From Rhodospirillales bacterium (lineage in GTDB: Bacteria > Pseudomonadota > Alphaproteobacteria > Acetobacterales > Acetobacteraceae), in the NCBI GenBank assembly GCA_025359905.1, contig JANYDF010000103.1, forward strand, positions 1 to 33,580: a stretch of DNA of 33,580 nucleotides, in the 5' to 3' direction. The position numbers and the translations under genes were made by a program. The notes under the pieces are model-generated. The model was not told where the DNA came from, did not search any database, and worked only from the letters and a program-made list of their open reading frames with translations. Below, piece after piece: positions 32,547 through 33,580 of the stretch; positions within the stretch are counted from its first letter, which is position 1; every line of letters starts with the position of its first letter.

Positions 32547-33311
32547 ATGTCTGCCACCAAGCTGCGGCGCGGCGAAAATCTGAATGCGGCGGAATGGGCG
32601 TTGCGGGCCGGCCTCGCCGCCGCCTTCCGGCTGGCCGCCCTCAACAACTGGCACGAATCGGTGGCGAACCATTTCAGCGTGGCGGTGTCGGACGATGGCC
32701 GCCAGTTTCTGATGAACCCGCGCTGGAAACACTTCTCCCGCATCAAGGCCAGCGACCTGCTGCTGCTCGATTCGTCCGACAGCAGCACCATGCAGCGCCC
32801 GGACGCGCCCGACCCGTCGGCCTGGAGCATCCACGGCGCCATTCACGCCGCAGCCCCGCACGCCCGCTGCGTGCTGCACGTGCATTCGCCGTACGCCACA
32901 GCGCTCGCCTGTTTGGCCGACCCCACCATGCTGCCGGTCGATCAGAACACCGCGCGCTACTTCAACCGCATCGCCTTCGACCGCCAATACGGCGGCATCG
33001 CCGATGACACCGAGGAAGGCCGCCGCCTGGCCGCCACGCTGGGCCAGCGCCGCGTGCTGCTGATGGCCAATCACGGCGTATTGGTGACGGGCGCGACCGT
33101 GGCCGATGCCTACGACGAACTGTATTACTTCGAACGCGCCTGCCAAACGCTGATCCTGGCCTACGCGACCGGACGGCCACTGAACGTGCTGCCGGACGAG
33201 ATGGCCGAACGCACCGCGCGCGACTGGGAGAATTACCCGAACTACGCGGCGGCGCATTTCGGCGAGATGCTGCGGATTTTAGACGCGCAGGGAGCGGATT
33301 ACGCAAGCTAA
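32547..33311 (+). CDS. Class II aldolase/adducin-domain protein
   Basis: A 254-residue (259 from the upstream ATG) protein of the class II aldolase family, zinc enzymes acting on sugar phosphates or decarboxylating related acids. Zinc-ligand text is CVLHVHSPYATAL (two His) and LLMANHGVLVTG (third His). The N-terminal WHESVANHFSVAVSDDGRQF and MNPRWKHFSRIKASDLLLLD match the family. The C-terminus has YYFERACQTLILA. The substrate is not determined, and the member resembles the uncharacterised aldolase/adducin group. ATG 32547 is preferred because GGGAG lies seven bases upstream. ATG 32532 has no such signal. Divergent placement next to the importer suggests, but does not prove, a catabolic link. 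Confidence 0.9.
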   Translation: MSATKLRRGENLNAAEWALRAGLAAAFRLAALNNWHESVANHFSVAVSDDGRQFLMNPRWKHFSRIKASDLLLLDSSDSSTMQRPDAPDPSAWSIHGAIHAAAPHARCVLHVHSPYATALACLADPTMLPVDQNTARYFNRIAFDRQYGGIADDTEEGRRLAATLGQRRVLLMANHGVLVTGATVADAYDELYYFERACQTLILAYATGRPLNVLPDEMAERTARDWENYPNYAAAHFGEMLRILDAQGADYAS

Positions 33312-33362
33312 GTCGCGGCAAAGGCACTACCCTTGACCCGCCCAGATTGCCGGAGCCGATGC

Positions 33363-33580
33363 ATGTTCCGCCGCCTCGCCGCCCTGCTCCTGCTGCTGCC
33401 GCTGCACGCCTACGCGCAGTCCGATACCGGCATGCCCGCCACCATGCCGATGCACCATCCCCATGCCATGATGCACGGCGGGCCCCCGTTGCAGCCCGGG
33501 CAGTCGGCCTTCGCGGCCATTCAGGAAATCGTGCAGATGCTGGAAGCCGACCCGGCGACCGACTGGAGCCGGGTGAACAT
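33363..33580 (+). CDS. Met/His-rich secreted protein, truncated by the window end
   Basis: Only the first 72 codons are inside the window. Residues 1-18 form a signal peptide (FRRLAALLLLLPLHAYA, cut before QSD). The mature start is rich in Met and His (MPATMPMHHPHAMMHGG), followed by LQPGQSAFAAIQEIVQMLEA and DPATDWSRVN. From memory the PGQxAFAAIQEIVxxLEADPxTDWSxV block recurs in uncharacterised proteobacterial secreted proteins, often with similar Met/His tracts, which suggests copper binding. A -35-like ttgacc lies about 30 bases upstream. Start ATG is 33363; an ATG at 33359 is out of frame. Confidence 0.75.
   Translation, partial: MFRRLAALLLLLPLHAYAQSDTGMPATMPMHHPHAMMHGGPPLQPGQSAFAAIQEIVQMLEADPATDWSRVN

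Overview
The window is GC-rich, densely packed bacterial chromosome. The best fit is an alphaproteobacterium of the Rhodospirillales/Acetobacteraceae kind. The reasons are a ChpT phosphotransferase of the CtrA phosphorelay, DUF3553 and DUF2336 proteins, a succinylase-type dapD-dapE pair, and intergenic palindromes of the gccgggcttgacccggc type that are common in this class. The taxon is an inference from gene content, not a measurement. No tRNA, rRNA, CRISPR array, prophage or complete insertion sequence was seen.

Layout. 0.3-1.5 kb: an unrecognised membrane protein. 1.5-3.5 kb (minus): moaA, a VIT/CCC1-type membrane protein and a 59-residue DUF3553 gene. 3.6-4.2 kb: chpT. 4.2-5.9 kb (minus): an ABC-F ATPase that seems to lack its C-terminal coiled coil. 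6.2-8.9 kb (minus): a PAS-GGDEF diguanylate cyclase overlapping a DUF2336 repeat protein. 9.2-13.3 kb (plus): dapD, dapE, two small membrane proteins that look like diverged paralogues, and a proline-racemase-family enzyme. 13.4-14.2 kb: an ArsR regulator overlapping an AHSA1/SRPBCC protein. 14.3-17.3 kb (minus): the decayed remains of an adaptor plus RND efflux operon. 17.5-20.5 kb (plus): a cupredoxin-like protein, then an MBOAT O-acyltransferase with an AlgJ/AlgX-like SGNH partner. 20.5-22.3 kb (minus): a serine beta-lactamase-fold hydrolase and a TetR regulator. 22.4-24.1 kb (plus): a DUF1223 protein and a metallophosphoesterase. 24.07-24.45 kb: a nested-repeat, MITE-like element. 24.4-26.3 kb (minus): a Bcr/CflA-type MFS exporter and an unknown secreted protein. 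26.4-32.4 kb (minus): a five-gene dipeptide/oligopeptide ABC importer run together with azlC-azlD. 32.5-33.6 kb (plus): a class II aldolase-fold protein and the start of a Met/His-rich secreted protein.

The most unusual result is the RND locus. Compared with the family layout, at least three separate deletions can be placed. One fuses the truncated adaptor to an RND gene that has lost its N-terminus. One removes about 95 residues of the first periplasmic loop. One removes roughly TM3-TM6, including the TM4 proton-relay aspartates. The two internal deletions keep the reading frame. A 22-bp palindromic site upstream of this locus matches one upstream of the TetR gene 5 kb away at 16 of 22 positions. 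That suggests a regulator whose target pump has decayed. Other points are the TIR-bounded repeat island at 24.1-24.4 kb, two minisatellite-like tandem repeats (13 bp and 17 bp), the translational coupling of azlCD to a peptide importer, and the duplicated membrane-protein pair after dapE. I did not find a convincing wholly new multi-gene system.
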